Source: Halalkalibacter okhensis
GTDB lineage: Bacteria > Bacillota > Bacilli > Bacillales > Bacillaceae_D
Direction: 5' to 3'
Length of the DNA: 64,000 bases
Assembly (NCBI RefSeq): GCF_000787375.1
Contig: NZ_JRJU01000011.1
Span: forward strand, 62,001 to 126,000
The notes under the pieces are model-generated. The model was not told where the DNA came from and did not search any database. It saw nothing but the letters and a program-made list of their open reading frames with translations. Made by a program: the position numbers and the translations under genes. How positions within the stretch are numbered: the first letter of the stretch is position 1; every line of letters begins with the position of its first letter. Below are positions 42,758-52,553 of this stretch, one piece after another.

Positions 42758-44161
42758 TTACTTCATTTCAAAGTAGTGATTTGCATTGTTGTAGCTAATA
42801 TTTTGAATCATATTGCCTAATAGCTTGTAATCTCGAGGTGCTTCACCAGCTTCTACCCATCCCCCAACTAAGTCACATAGCACTCTTCTGAAATATTCAT
42901 GACGAGGGTAAGAAAGGAAACTTCTCGAATCTGTTAACATTCCTACAAAGCTACTTAATAAACCTAGATTTGCAAGATCTGTCATCTGCTTAAGCATCCC
43001 ATCTTTCTGATCGTTAAACCACCAGCCAGAACCAAATTGAATCTTGCCATTCGCTTCACTTGATTGGAAGTTTCCAATGGCTGTTGCAATCACATAGTTA
43101 TGGATAGGATTTAAATTATAGATAATGGTTTTAGGTAATTCATTCTCTCGATCTAATTCATTTAAAAATGAATTCAGTGGCTTTGCTAAATCAAAGTCAT
43201 GAATCGAATCAAAACCAGTGTCTGGCCCAAGCTTCGTAAACATTCGCTCATTATTGTTCCGGATCGCGCCAATGTGTAATTGCATCGTCCATCCAAGAGA
43301 GCGATACAATCTACCTAAAAACAGAAGGGTAAATGTTTTATATTTCTTCTCTTCTAATGAATCTATAGACTCTCCTGCCTTAGCTTTATCAAATATTTGA
43401 GATGCTTCTTCAAACGAAACTCGCTCAAATGGCAACGTCTCGATACCATGATCAGAAAGGCGACAGCCATGTTCATGAAAATAATGCGCTCTTTTTTCTA
43501 TCGCTTTTAAAAGGTCTTCAAATTTCGTAATCTCTAGTTCGGAAACCTCTGCTAATTTTGCAATATACTCATTAAATTCGGGCCTTGTGAGTTCAACAGC
43601 TTTATCCGGTCTGAATGCTGGTAATACTTTTGTCTGAATTTCTCCATTTTGTTTAATCGCTTGATGATGTTCTAATGAATCAACCGGATCATCTGTCGTA
43701 CAAACAACCTTCACATTAAAATTCTCTAAAATTTTTTGAGTCGTTAATCCACTTTGTAGAATATGGTTACAATGGTTCCAAATTTCCTCACTCGATTCCT
43801 CATTTAATAAGATATCCACGTCAAAATAACGTTTCAATTCCATATGAGTCCAGTGATAAAGCGGATTTCCAATTGTTTGTGGAACCACTTTTGACCATGC
43901 TTGAAACTTTTCTTTATCATCCGCATCTCCTGTTATGAGACGCTCATCTACCCCTAACGTTCGCATCGCCCGCCACTTATAATGGTCTCCGTGTAACCAA
44001 ATTTCCGATACGTTTGCAAAAGACTGATTTTCTGCAATTTCTTTTGGAATGATATGACAGTGATAATCGTAAATTGGCATCGCTTTTGCGTAATCATGAT
44101 ATAAAATTTTTGCCGCTTCACTATTCAAAATAAAGTCATCGTGAATAAATGGTTTAGTCAT
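42758..44161 (-). CDS. uxaC: Glucuronate/galacturonate isomerase
   Basis: A 467-residue member of the amidohydrolase-fold uronate isomerase family, which converts galacturonate to tagaturonate and glucuronate to fructuronate. Visible: YDYHCHIIPKEIAEN (metal His pair) near residue 30, VVCTTDDPVDSLEHHQ at about 150, MQLHIGAIRNNN at about 290, and GMLTDSRSFLSYPRHEYFRR near the end. AGGAGG precedes the ATG. It is transcribed in line with kduI (43 nt upstream) but has its own operator palindrome just before its ribosome site. Confidence 0.96.
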   Translation of the reverse strand: MTKPFIHDDFILNSEAAKILYHDYAKAMPIYDYHCHIIPKEIAENQSFANVSEIWLHGDHYKWRAMRTLGVDERLITGDADDKEKFQAWSKVVPQTIGNPLYHWTHMELKRYFDVDILLNEESSEEIWNHCNHILQSGLTTQKILENFNVKVVCTTDDPVDSLEHHQAIKQNGEIQTKVLPAFRPDKAVELTRPEFNEYIAKLAEVSELEITKFEDLLKAIEKRAHYFHEHGCRLSDHGIETLPFERVSFEEASQIFDKAKAGESIDSLEEKKYKTFTLLFLGRLYRSLGWTMQLHIGAIRNNNERMFTKLGPDTGFDSIHDFDLAKPLNSFLNELDRENELPKTIIYNLNPIHNYVIATAIGNFQSSEANGKIQFGSGWWFNDQKDGMLKQMTDLANLGLLSSFVGMLTDSRSFLSYPRHEYFRRVLCDLVGGWVEAGEAPRDYKLLGNMIQNISYNNANHYFEMK

Positions 44162-44183
44162 GTAATCCTCCTAGCTCAATCTT

Positions 44184-44199
44184 ATGACAACGTTGTCAT
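44184..44199. promoter_or_regulatory. LacI-type operator before uxaC
   Basis: ATGACAACGTTGTCAT is a perfect 16-bp palindrome sharing the ACAACGTTGT core with the other cluster sites. It lies 22 nt before the uxaC start, in the kduI-uxaC gap. Confidence 0.65.
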
Positions 44200-44204
44200 T
44201 CTTT

Positions 44205-45035
44205 TTACTTTAAATCTTCCATTTTCACAAAGTCCATATCCTTAAACGTGTAGTTTTCACCAGCCATCGCCCAAATAAATGTGTAATTCTTCGTACCGAC
44301 ACCTGAATGAATCGACCAAGGTGGTGAAATAATGGCATCTTCATTTTTTACAACGAGATGACGAGTTTCACTTGGTTCACCCATGAAATGAAAAACTCTT
44401 GATTCCTCATCCATATCAAAATACAAATAGACTTCCATACGGCGATCGTGAACATGTGCTGGCATCGTGTTCCACATATTATTAGGTTCAAGCAAAGTCA
44501 TACCCATCATTAATTGACAGCTTTGCAGTCCACCATCATGAATATACTTATAAATTGTACGATTATTAGATTCACTATCTGACCCTAGTTTTGTTGGTTC
44601 AGCATCTGCAATCGGAAGTACTTTCGTTGGATACTCTTTGTGTGCTGTAGCTGATACTAGGTAAAAGCGCGCTGGGTTAGTTGGATCCACACTATGGAAT
44701 GTCACTTCCTTCTTCCCTAAACCTACATATAAACAATCACGTTTATTTAATTCATACTCTTCTCCATCAACAACCACTTTTCCTTTTGGCCCAATATTAA
44801 CAATACCGATTTCTCTTCTCTCAAGAAAATAATCCGTTTTTAATGCATCTCCAGCGTCTAAATTTAATGTTTGTGTTGTAGGAATGACTCCACCTACAAT
44901 GACTCGATCATAGTGCGAATATACCATATTGATTTCTCCAGCTACAAATAGAGATTCAATTAAAAATTCGTTTCTTAGTTGCTCTGTTGTATGTTGTTTA
45001 ATTCCCACTGGGCTTGTTGCATGTCTTATTTCCAT
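44205..45035 (-). CDS. kduI: 5-dehydro-4-deoxy-D-glucuronate isomerase
   Basis: A 276-residue cupin isomerase that turns 5-keto-4-deoxyuronate (from KdgF) into 2,5-diketo-3-deoxygluconate. The zinc site is seen in MPAHVHDRRMEVYLYF at about 195 and PPWSIHSGVGTKNYTFIW at about 240. The N-terminus EIRHATSPVGIKQHTTEQLR is typical of KduI. GGGGAAG precedes the ATG. It follows kduD by 22 nt, so kduD and kduI form an operon that may continue into uxaC. Confidence 0.96.
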   Translation of the reverse strand: MEIRHATSPVGIKQHTTEQLRNEFLIESLFVAGEINMVYSHYDRVIVGGVIPTTQTLNLDAGDALKTDYFLERREIGIVNIGPKGKVVVDGEEYELNKRDCLYVGLGKKEVTFHSVDPTNPARFYLVSATAHKEYPTKVLPIADAEPTKLGSDSESNNRTIYKYIHDGGLQSCQLMMGMTLLEPNNMWNTMPAHVHDRRMEVYLYFDMDEESRVFHFMGEPSETRHLVVKNEDAIISPPWSIHSGVGTKNYTFIWAMAGENYTFKDMDFVKMEDLK

Positions 45036-45057
45036 TTTTCATCTTCCCCTTTCTAAA

Positions 45058-45816
<759 letters not shown>

Positions 45817-45853
45817 AATCGTACCTCCTTTAATGTTTATTTCTAACTCTATA

Positions 45854-45869
45854 TGTTCGTTTTTGTTCG
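45854..45869 (-). promoter_or_regulatory. Putative DeoR-family operator before kduD
   Basis: On the minus strand CGAACAAAAACGAACA, a tandem of CGAACA separated by AAAA. It equals the site at 46740 at 15 of 16 positions. It lies 38 nt before the kduD start. A third GTTCG-type half (TTACAGTTCGAG) follows at once. Confidence 0.55.
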
Positions 45870-45927
45870 TTACAGTTCGAGTATAGCATCAGTCTGAGGA
45901 AGTGGCAACATATCTTTTAAAAAATAA

Positions 45928-46701
45928 TTACAATTTCATCTTAGCCAATGTAACAGAAATTCCAGTCTTCTCTAGTCTTGACTGTATCGTTTCATTTAAT
46001 TTATCATCGGTAATAATCGCATCGACATCATCTAAAGTAGCAAATTGGATCAATCCTACTTTCTCAAACTTAGTTGAGTCTGCAACAAGAGTTACTCGAT
46101 CAGCACATTCCACAATTTTTCTTTTCCACTCAACATGAAAACTATTAAGCACGGTCAAGCCATGTTCAATAGAAACTCCTGTTGCCCCAAAGAATAATTG
46201 ATTAACTCGTATTCGGTTTAATAAATCAATTGCTTGGCCTCCATAAAGGGAAGATGAGGTTCCGATACGCGATCCACCTAATACCATAAGCTGTACTTTT
46301 TCTTTTCCAATTAATTCATGAGCAATTTTTATATCGTTTGTGATGACACTTACAGGAAAGTTACCTAACAATTTTGCCATTTGCAAGGTTGTGCTGCCGC
46401 CATCAAGTAAAATAGTATCATCACTTTTAATACATTTAATTGCCTCATATGCAATCGCCATTTTACGTTCATTATTCGTTGATTGTCTTGCATCAACCGG
46501 AAAAATTCGGTCTTCTTTTTCTTCTAATAATACAGCTCCACCATGAATTCTCCTAAGTAACCCCTTTTGTTCAAGCGTCTCTAAATCTAGTCGGATCGTT
46601 TTTTCCGTAACACTTAAAGAACGACTTAATTCTGATACCTTCACTGCTTTGTTTTTATCTAATTCATCAAGTATTTTTTCATAACGCTCTACTGAAAGCA
46701 T
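45928..46701 (-). CDS. DeoR/GlpR-family regulator
   Basis: A 257-residue DeoR-type repressor. The N-terminal helix-turn-helix (VSELSRSLSVTEKTIRLDLETLEQKGLLRRIHGGA) is followed by an effector domain with the phosphosugar loop DTILLDGGSTT at about 94 and GATGVSIEHGLT at about 172. AGGAGG precedes the ATG. It lies at the edge of the uronate island, upstream of kduD in the same direction, with matching repeats before both genes. It probably responds to a phosphorylated sugar or KDG-type intermediate; the effector is unknown. Confidence 0.9.
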   Translation of the reverse strand: MLSVERYEKILDELDKNKAVKVSELSRSLSVTEKTIRLDLETLEQKGLLRRIHGGAVLLEEKEDRIFPVDARQSTNNERKMAIAYEAIKCIKSDDTILLDGGSTTLQMAKLLGNFPVSVITNDIKIAHELIGKEKVQLMVLGGSRIGTSSSLYGGQAIDLLNRIRVNQLFFGATGVSIEHGLTVLNSFHVEWKRKIVECADRVTLVADSTKFEKVGLIQFATLDDVDAIITDDKLNETIQSRLEKTGISVTLAKMKL

Positions 46702-46739
46702 ATTTTACCTCCTTAGTCCATTCACTATCTTTTAATTAT

Positions 46740-46755
46740 CGAACAAAAACAAACA
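46740..46755 (+). promoter_or_regulatory. Putative DeoR-family operator before the deoR-type gene
   Basis: CGAACAAAAACAAACA on the plus strand, one base different from the site before kduD and in the opposite orientation relative to the gene. It is 38 nt before the regulator start, which suggests autoregulation. Confidence 0.5.
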
Positions 46756-46795
46756 ATTGTAAACATGTAATTATGTACGCACAAAAATCAACAAA

Positions 46796-46833
46796 AAAGA
46801 AGACTTTCACCCATCAGGTTGCCAGTCTTCTTT
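46796..46833 (-). terminator. Terminator of lysA
   Basis: The 10-bp perfect arms AAAGAAGACT and AGTCTTCTTT are followed by TTTGTTGATTTTTG on the minus strand, 19 nt after the stop. Confidence 0.75.
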
Positions 46834-46851
46834 CCAATTTCAGTACACTTA

Positions 46852-48171
46852 TTATTTTGCTACTTTTTTAACAAGTGGTAAATCTAAACGAACCAAATCT
46901 TCAAAGCGTTCACGTCTAATTACTTCCAGTGCCTCTCCGTCCTCCACAAATACAACTGCTGGTCGTGGAATACGATTGTAATTATTAGCCATTGCATAAC
47001 CATACGCACCTGTACAAAATACAGCTAAAATATCTTCATGGTTTGCTTTTGGCAAAGGTAAATCCCAGATTAACATGTCGCCACTTTCACAACATTTACC
47101 TGCAATTGAGAAAGTTTCAGTCGCTTCTTCATTGGCCCGATTAGCAAGCACTCCCTCGTACTCTGCTTGATACAATGCTGGACGCAGGTTATCACTCATC
47201 CCACCATCAACAGCAAGGTAGTCACGGACATTTGGAATATGTTTTTTAGACCCAATTGAATAAAGTGTCGTCCCTGCATCCCCAACTAGCGAACGGCCTG
47301 GTTCAATCCAAATTTCTGGCATGGTCAAGTTCGCTTCAACTGCTTTTTGCTTAACGACTTCAATCATTTTTGTTACATATTCGCCAGCTGGAAGCGGCGT
47401 ATCTCCTTCAATATATCGAATTCCAAAGCCTCCACCCAGGTTTAAAACGGTTGGAACAAAGCCAAAGCGCTCTTTCCACTCAATGACTAGCTCGAACATC
47501 TTCTCAACGGCCATCACAAAACCTGTTGTTTCAAAAATTTGAGAACCAATATGACTGTGTACACCTAACAGTTTCAACCACTCATCTTCATACGCTGTTT
47601 GTACAGCCTCATGTACTTGGCCACTTACTAGATCAAAACCGAACTTTGAATCTTCTTGCCCGGTTGAAATATAATCATGTGTATGAGCTTCGACTCCTGG
47701 TGTAATACGAAGAAGAATATTCATTTTGTAATTCTTTTCTTTACAAATTCGACTTAATTCAGCTAACTCATAAAAGTTATCAACTACGACACAACCTATT
47801 TGTGCTTCCACTGCCATTTCAAGCTCTGCTAAACTTTTATTATTGCCGTGAAAATGCACACGTTCCATTGGGAAATCAGCTTGAATGGCTGTAAATAGTT
47901 CTCCTCCAGAAACAACATCCAAGCTTAACCCTAATTCATCAGCAAGTTGAAACATCGCCATACAGCTAAATGCTTTACTTGCATAAGCAACTTGGTATGG
48001 GACATTTTCCTTTTTAAATGCTTGTTGGAATTGCCAAGCCCGTTCACGAATAAGTGCAACATCATAAACGAATAATGGTGTTCCATATTGATTTGCAAGT
48101 TCGACTGTATTTACTCCACCAATGACTAAATGGCCTTGTTCATTAATTTGACTCGTTCCATGTGTATACAT
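46852..48171 (-). CDS. lysA: Diaminopimelate decarboxylase
   Basis: A 439-residue PLP enzyme of the alanine-racemase fold that makes L-lysine from meso-diaminopimelate. The PLP Lys is in YASKAFSC at about 66, GGGFGIRY at about 248 binds the phosphate, and the CESGD and GAYGYAMANNYN segments near the C-terminus complete the site. AAGGAGAG precedes the ATG. It lies downstream of spoVAF, the same order as in B. subtilis, but two terminator hairpins separate it from spoVAF. Confidence 0.96.
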   Translation of the reverse strand: MYTHGTSQINEQGHLVIGGVNTVELANQYGTPLFVYDVALIRERAWQFQQAFKKENVPYQVAYASKAFSCMAMFQLADELGLSLDVVSGGELFTAIQADFPMERVHFHGNNKSLAELEMAVEAQIGCVVVDNFYELAELSRICKEKNYKMNILLRITPGVEAHTHDYISTGQEDSKFGFDLVSGQVHEAVQTAYEDEWLKLLGVHSHIGSQIFETTGFVMAVEKMFELVIEWKERFGFVPTVLNLGGGFGIRYIEGDTPLPAGEYVTKMIEVVKQKAVEANLTMPEIWIEPGRSLVGDAGTTLYSIGSKKHIPNVRDYLAVDGGMSDNLRPALYQAEYEGVLANRANEEATETFSIAGKCCESGDMLIWDLPLPKANHEDILAVFCTGAYGYAMANNYNRIPRPAVVFVEDGEALEVIRRERFEDLVRLDLPLVKKVAK

Positions 48172-48258
48172 CTATGGTCTCTCCTTTTTTCTATTCAACA
48201 GAGTTGATTCATCCTGCAAAAAATGCAGCTTCCCCAAAAGCCCTTCTATCCTATAAAA

Positions 48259-48288
48259 AAGCAGCTAATGCTACTACACTAGCTGCTT
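48259..48288 (-). terminator. Second terminator between spoVAF and lysA
   Basis: The 9-bp arms AAGCAGCTA and TAGCTGCTT with a 12-nt loop are followed by TTTTTTATAG on the minus strand. The 307-nt gap 48172-48478 holds this, another hairpin and the lysA promoter, but no gene. Confidence 0.7.
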
Positions 48289-48443
48289 AAATGGTTATCT
48301 TTTTACACTACGGTTTGCAGTGAACTATATACTATTAAATTTTGTCAGTTTAAATCCTTATAATTATATAAAATGAATGTGTATACTTTATCATAATAAC
48401 GAAATTGAATCAAGGCTTTTTATACCCCTTGGGGTAGGTTTAA

Positions 48444-48471
48444 ACCCCGCTTTATTTAACTAAAGCGGGGT
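48444..48471 (-). terminator. Terminator of the spoVA operon
   Basis: The 11-bp perfect arms ACCCCGCTTTA and TAAAGCGGGGT with a 6-nt loop begin 8 nt after the spoVAF stop; the T-run is short (TTTAAACC). A small palindrome TACCCCTTGGGGTA follows at 48423. Confidence 0.7.
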
Positions 48472-48478
48472 CTGAAAA

Positions 48479-49966
48479 TTATTCGGATTTTTGTTTGATT
48501 GGGTCTTGTGGGTGAAGAAAAGTTGGGCGAAATTTCATTGATGGTACAGATGAACGAACAAGAATGTGCCAAGCCGCTACTGGGTCAAATGGCAAGAATG
48601 GCCACAAATATGGTTTTGCAAATGTCTTTATAGCTGCTAAAGCAAGAATGAAAATAGTCATTCCGATAATAAACCCAGGTGCTTTAAATGCAGCAACGGC
48701 AATAAGAAGGATCACTCTAATTGCTCGTAAGGCAACTCCTAATTCATAACTTGGTGTTGCAAACATCCCAATTGCACCTATTGCGACATACAAGATAACT
48801 TCTGGTGTAAAATACCCAACCTCAATCGCAATCTCTCCAATTAATAGAGCTGCAACTAAACCTAGGGCTGTCGCTAACGGGGAAGGTGTATGAATCGCTG
48901 CCATCCTTAATAGTTCAATTCCTAATTCCGCAAATAGAATTTGTAAAAAGACAGGAATATTAGTCGTTTCATTCGGGCCGATAAAATCTAAGGCTGGCGG
49001 AAGTAGTTCTGGGTTCATCGTAAGCAAAAGCCAAAATGGCAAAATAAGCAACGAAAATATGATCCCAATAAAACGTGTCCACCGTAATGCTGTACCTATA
49101 AATGGTGCTTGTCGGTATTCTTCAGCATGTTGAACATGATGAAAAAAAGTTGTAGGCGTAATAATCACACTCGGCGATGTATCGACCATGATAAGTACAT
49201 GTCCCTCGAGTAAATGATTTGCCGCGACATCCGGTCGCTCTGTATACCTAACAAGAGGGAAAGGATTAAATCCTTGTTTCACAATATACTCTTCAACTAC
49301 TTTATCTGACATGGTCAAACCATCGATATTAATCGCTTGTAACTCTTTTTTTAGAATTTCAACCATTTTTGGATCTGCTACCCCATCAATATAGGAAATA
49401 CAAATATCCGTTTGTGATCGTTGAGTTACTCGCATGATTTCATTTCTTAACCGGTCATCACGAATACGGCGACGAGTAAGAGCTGTATTAATAATAATGT
49501 TTTCTGTATAACCATCACGGGATCCTCGTACAACTCGTTCTGTATCTGGTTCTTCTGGTCCACGTGTTGGATAGCTTCTAACATCAATAACAATGGCCCG
49601 ATCTTCACCTTCTACTAAAATGAAGACAAGTCCTGAGAGCATTTGAGTCGTTGCATCTTCTAGATTATCGGTAAATTCAACTTGTACATGCGGCAAATGA
49701 TTGATGATGGCTTGCTGGACATTCGTTGTTTCATCTACTCTTTCTCTAGACTCTAACAACATTAATTCCCTAAGCTGTTCTATAATGAATTGGATGTCAC
49801 ATAATCCATTAACAAAATACATTTGAATATGCTTATCAAGAATGGTTAACGTCCGTACCCCTACATCAAACGATGTGCCAAAACCAAGTCTCTTTTTCAG
49901 TATAGCTTCATTTTCAACAATATTTCGTGATATCGGGGTCTCTTTCTTCTCATGTGCTTGACTCAT
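48479..49966 (-). CDS. spoVAF: Stage V sporulation protein AF (GerA-family)
   Basis: About 495 residues, an Ger-A-type receptor subunit homologue found in the spore inner membrane. A soluble N-terminal half (about 1-290) with [14 protein letters not shown] and [16 protein letters not shown] is followed by about four to five helices ([41 protein letters not shown]) and a short tail. It works with the SpoVA channel for dipicolinic acid. The frame opens at 50020, but GGAGCGG lies 7 nt before the ATG at 49966 (MSQAHEKKE); it overlaps the end of spoVAEA by 17 nt. Confidence 0.93.
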   Translation of the reverse strand: MSQAHEKKETPISRNIVENEAILKKRLGFGTSFDVGVRTLTILDKHIQMYFVNGLCDIQFIIEQLRELMLLESRERVDETTNVQQAIINHLPHVQVEFTDNLEDATTQMLSGLVFILVEGEDRAIVIDVRSYPTRGPEEPDTERVVRGSRDGYTENIIINTALTRRRIRDDRLRNEIMRVTQRSQTDICISYIDGVADPKMVEILKKELQAINIDGLTMSDKVVEEYIVKQGFNPFPLVRYTERPDVAANHLLEGHVLIMVDTSPSVIITPTTFFHHVQHAEEYRQAPFIGTALRWTRFIGIIFSLLILPFWLLLTMNPELLPPALDFIGPNETTNIPVFLQILFAELGIELLRMAAIHTPSPLATALGLVAALLIGEIAIEVGYFTPEVILYVAIGAIGMFATPSYELGVALRAIRVILLIAVAAFKAPGFIIGMTIFILALAAIKTFAKPYLWPFLPFDPVAAWHILVRSSVPSMKFRPTFLHPQDPIKQKSE

Positions 49967-50525
49967 GATATCCGCTCCGTTCCAAAATGATTTCCACTGC
50001 TTGCTTTGTAATAGGGGCACCTTTTTTTAATGAATCAAATCCGGCCATTTTCCCAATGTCCCCTACTCCGACCACAACAGGAATATCTAGTTCATCCAAA
50101 ATATAAACCGTATCGCCATTTATTCTGCCTATTTCTAAATCTGGTATTCCTTCCTTATCTACTCCAAATTCTGTTAAATGACCATATCTGTCTATACTTA
50201 CATCTACATGCGTCCACTCGCTAGAATGGGTTGAAGAAGCTACTGCAATGGCTCCGAGTACTTCAATTTGTGGGTGAGTCGCAACGACGTGCATGGCCTT
50301 TTCCCCGATTCCCTCATCTCGCTGACCACAATCATCGAACATGACGAGAACAGGATCATACGGGGTTTGCATAATAAGAGAGACGATCTCTTCGCCCTTA
50401 ATTGGAGTAGGGTTTCCATATGAGTAACTTATACACCTTCCACCTATTTGTTCTGCTATAAGCTCGACTACTTGCTTGGCGTGCTCATCCCCATCGGTAA
50501 TCAATATCACTTTTCGTCTCTCCAT
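49950..50525 (-). CDS. spoVAEA: Stage V sporulation protein AEA
   Basis: A soluble protein of about 191 residues (SpoVAEa), part of the spoVA operon for dipicolinic-acid movement into and out of the spore. It begins [16 protein letters not shown] and contains [28 protein letters not shown] and [20 protein letters not shown], all typical. GTG 50537 abuts AAAGGG, so the ATG at 50525, 7 nt after the GGGGTGAG site, is the better start. The reading frame overlaps the spoVAE stop. Confidence 0.93.
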   Translation of the reverse strand: MERRKVILITDGDEHAKQVVELIAEQIGGRCISYSYGNPTPIKGEEIVSLIMQTPYDPVLVMFDDCGQRDEGIGEKAMHVVATHPQIEVLGAIAVASSTHSSEWTHVDVSIDRYGHLTEFGVDKEGIPDLEIGRINGDTVYILDELDIPVVVGVGDIGKMAGFDSLKKGAPITKQAVEIILERSGYHESST

Positions 50526-50533
50526 TTTTTTGC

Positions 50534-50887
50534 TCACCCCTTTGGTTTAAAGAAAATAGCTACTAAAAAGCTAAATAAAATCGTTGAAGAAATTCCAACC
50601 GATGTTACTTCAAAAACCCCCATACCAATTCCAAAAAATCCGTAACGGTCCCCTTCTGACATCGCACCATGAACAAGTGCATGTCCAAAGCTAGTAATAG
50701 GAACTGTTGCTCCAGCACCAGCAAAATCAATCAATCGATCATATAAATGAAATCCATCAAGCAAAGCTCCTGCTACTACTAGCGTGCTTAATGTATGAGT
50801 CGGGGATAATTTGCCAATATCCATTAGCATCTGCCCTATAAAACAGATAATTCCTCCTACGACAAAGGCTGCAAGATAATCAAACAT
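50534..50887 (-). CDS. spoVAE: Stage V sporulation protein AE
   Basis: A small membrane protein of about 117 residues (SpoVAEb) with four hydrophobic helices, homologous to SpoVAC (shared [30 protein letters not shown]). The two are thought to form the dipicolinic-acid channel with other SpoVA proteins in the spore inner membrane. GGGAGGAG precedes the ATG at 50887. The start overlaps the spoVAD stop by 8 nt, so translation is coupled. Confidence 0.95.
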   Translation of the reverse strand: MFDYLAAFVVGGIICFIGQMLMDIGKLSPTHTLSTLVVAGALLDGFHLYDRLIDFAGAGATVPITSFGHALVHGAMSEGDRYGFFGIGMGVFEVTSVGISSTILFSFLVAIFFKPKG

Positions 50888-51893
50888 GGTACTCCTCCCG
50901 TTCAAATGCAACCGCATGAGCAATGCTTGGAATGGATTCTTTTTGTTGAATCATTAGTGGACTTAAAAGTGCCCCTGTTGCCACAACAAGCATTCGCTTA
51001 ATTCTTCCTTCTCGCATTTCTTTAAATAAATGTCCAAATGTAACAACAGCTGGACAAGCGGCTCCACTTCCACCTGAAAAAACTGGCTGCTCTTGATGAT
51101 AAATCATTACGCCACAATCATCATACCGATCAAGTGTCAGTCCCTTATCTTGTATTAGCTTGCGTAAGATTCCACTTCCTACACGCGAAAGATCCCCTGT
51201 TACGATCACATCATAATAAGATGGTTCGCGTCGTGTCTCTTTTAAATGGGTAATGATTGTATCCGCTGCAGCCGGCGCCATCGCTGAACCCATATCAAAT
51301 GGCTGTTTAATGCCATAATCCATAACCTTTCCTATCGTTGCATCTGTCACTTTAATGAAGGTCGGCTTCTTTCCAATGACGACAGCACCCGCTCCCGTAA
51401 CAGTAAAGGTAGCTGAATCAGGACGTTGCCCAGCAAATTCAGTTGGGTATCGAAATTGGCGCTCAGCCGTTGCATTATGACTACTTACAGCAGTTAACGT
51501 TAAATCAGCTACACCTGTATCGACAAAAAGGGCCGCAAGTGCAATTCCTTCCATAACTGTTGCACAAGCAGCAAACAATCCAAAATAGGGGATATCGACT
51601 TCCCTTGCGTAATAATTTGATGTAACAATTTGATTGAGCAAATCACCAGCAAAAAAATAATCCATTTCGGAGCTTTTCTTCTCTGCCTGCTTTAATGCAA
51701 CTTCTACTGCATCTTGCATTAACTGGCGCTCAGCTAATTCCCAATTTTCCGCTCCGGCATATAAATTATCATAGCTTACATCAAAGTAGGTTCCGAGGGG
51801 ACCTTTTAACTCTTCAGGGCCGACTGCCGTTCCAGCCCCCTGCACGTATACAGGTTGATCAAAATGCCATGTTTGCTTCCCTCGTCTCTCCAC
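50880..51893 (-). CDS. spoVAD: Stage V sporulation protein AD
   Basis: A 337-residue protein of thiolase-like fold that binds dipicolinic acid on the inner spore membrane. Motifs: [13 protein letters not shown] at the start, AGDLLNQ at about 84, [16 protein letters not shown] at about 138, [13 protein letters not shown] at about 197 and [15 protein letters not shown] at about 272, with [14 protein letters not shown] near the end. It begins with GTG at 51893 behind a weak AAGGGCG site. It lies 15 nt after spoVAC. Confidence 0.96.
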   Translation of the reverse strand: MERRGKQTWHFDQPVYVQGAGTAVGPEELKGPLGTYFDVSYDNLYAGAENWELAERQLMQDAVEVALKQAEKKSSEMDYFFAGDLLNQIVTSNYYAREVDIPYFGLFAACATVMEGIALAALFVDTGVADLTLTAVSSHNATAERQFRYPTEFAGQRPDSATFTVTGAGAVVIGKKPTFIKVTDATIGKVMDYGIKQPFDMGSAMAPAAADTIITHLKETRREPSYYDVIVTGDLSRVGSGILRKLIQDKGLTLDRYDDCGVMIYHQEQPVFSGGSGAACPAVVTFGHLFKEMREGRIKRMLVVATGALLSPLMIQQKESIPSIAHAVAFEREEYHV

Positions 51894-51907
51894 TCAAAAC
51901 ACGCCCT

Positions 51908-52372
51908 TTACGAATTAATTAACATTTCAACAAGCAATCTTGTTAGCCCTACTAAATAAGCAGAAAGCACGCCAAACGCAATCACCGCACCAGTTAATTT
52001 GAACATATTTGCTCCAATACCAAATACTAATCCTTCACTTTTATGTTCTAGGGCTGCACTCGTCATAGCATTGGAAAATCCGGTCACGGGAACCAATGAA
52101 CCTGCCCCAGCAAATTGTCCAAGCTTGTCGTAAATACCGAACCCTGTTGCTAACGCTGCCAATAAAATTAGCGTTGCTAACGTTGGACTCATCGCTTCTT
52201 CTTGAGTAATAGGTAAAAAAGTCATATAAATCCGACTAATCCCTTGTCCAATAGCGCAAATTAAGCCACCTATTAAGAAGGCTTTTACTCCATTTTTTAA
52301 TACATGGCTTTTCGGTTGATAAAGCTTGATATTTTTTTGATACAATTTTTTTTGTTGTTCATCGATTGCCAT
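51908..52372 (-). CDS. spoVAC: Stage V sporulation protein AC
   Basis: A 154-residue membrane protein with about four helices after a basic N-terminal tail. SpoVAC is the mechanosensitive-type channel component of the dipicolinic-acid apparatus. Conserved: AFLIGGLICAIGQGIS, LGQFAGAGSLVPVTGFSNAMTSAALEHKSEG and NMFKLTGAVI. AGGAGGCGG precedes the ATG. It is the first gene of the operon here: an excellent sigma-G promoter lies 74 nt upstream, and no spoVAA or spoVAB is present before it. Confidence 0.96.
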   Translation of the reverse strand: MAIDEQQKKLYQKNIKLYQPKSHVLKNGVKAFLIGGLICAIGQGISRIYMTFLPITQEEAMSPTLATLILLAALATGFGIYDKLGQFAGAGSLVPVTGFSNAMTSAALEHKSEGLVFGIGANMFKLTGAVIAFGVLSAYLVGLTRLLVEMLINS

Positions 52373-52445
52373 ACTTGTTTCCGCCTCCTAAATAACAATC
52401 GTTCCCCTCTTACAATAAATTAGCCAGATAATTGCACTGTATCGT

Positions 52446-52475
52446 TAGTATGACTGATGAAACGACATATCATTC
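52446..52475 (-). promoter_or_regulatory. Sigma-G promoter of the spoVA operon
   Basis: On the minus strand GAATG is separated by 18 nt from CATACTA. This fits the forespore sigma-G consensus (GMATR - about 18 - CATNMTA) at all positions and points at spoVAC. Confidence 0.75.
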
Positions 52476-52506
52476 TAGCAATGGCTTGTTTTTTAAGAAA
52501 TGGTAC

Positions 52507-52544
52507 AAAAAAACCGAACACGGAATTTTAATTTCCTTGTTCGG
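52507..52544 (-). terminator. Terminator of the asparagine synthetase gene
   Basis: The 12-bp arms CCGAACAAGGAA and TTCCGTGTTCGG (one mismatch) are followed by TTTTTTTG on the minus strand. Confidence 0.8.
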
Positions 52545-52553
52545 TCGATCCAT

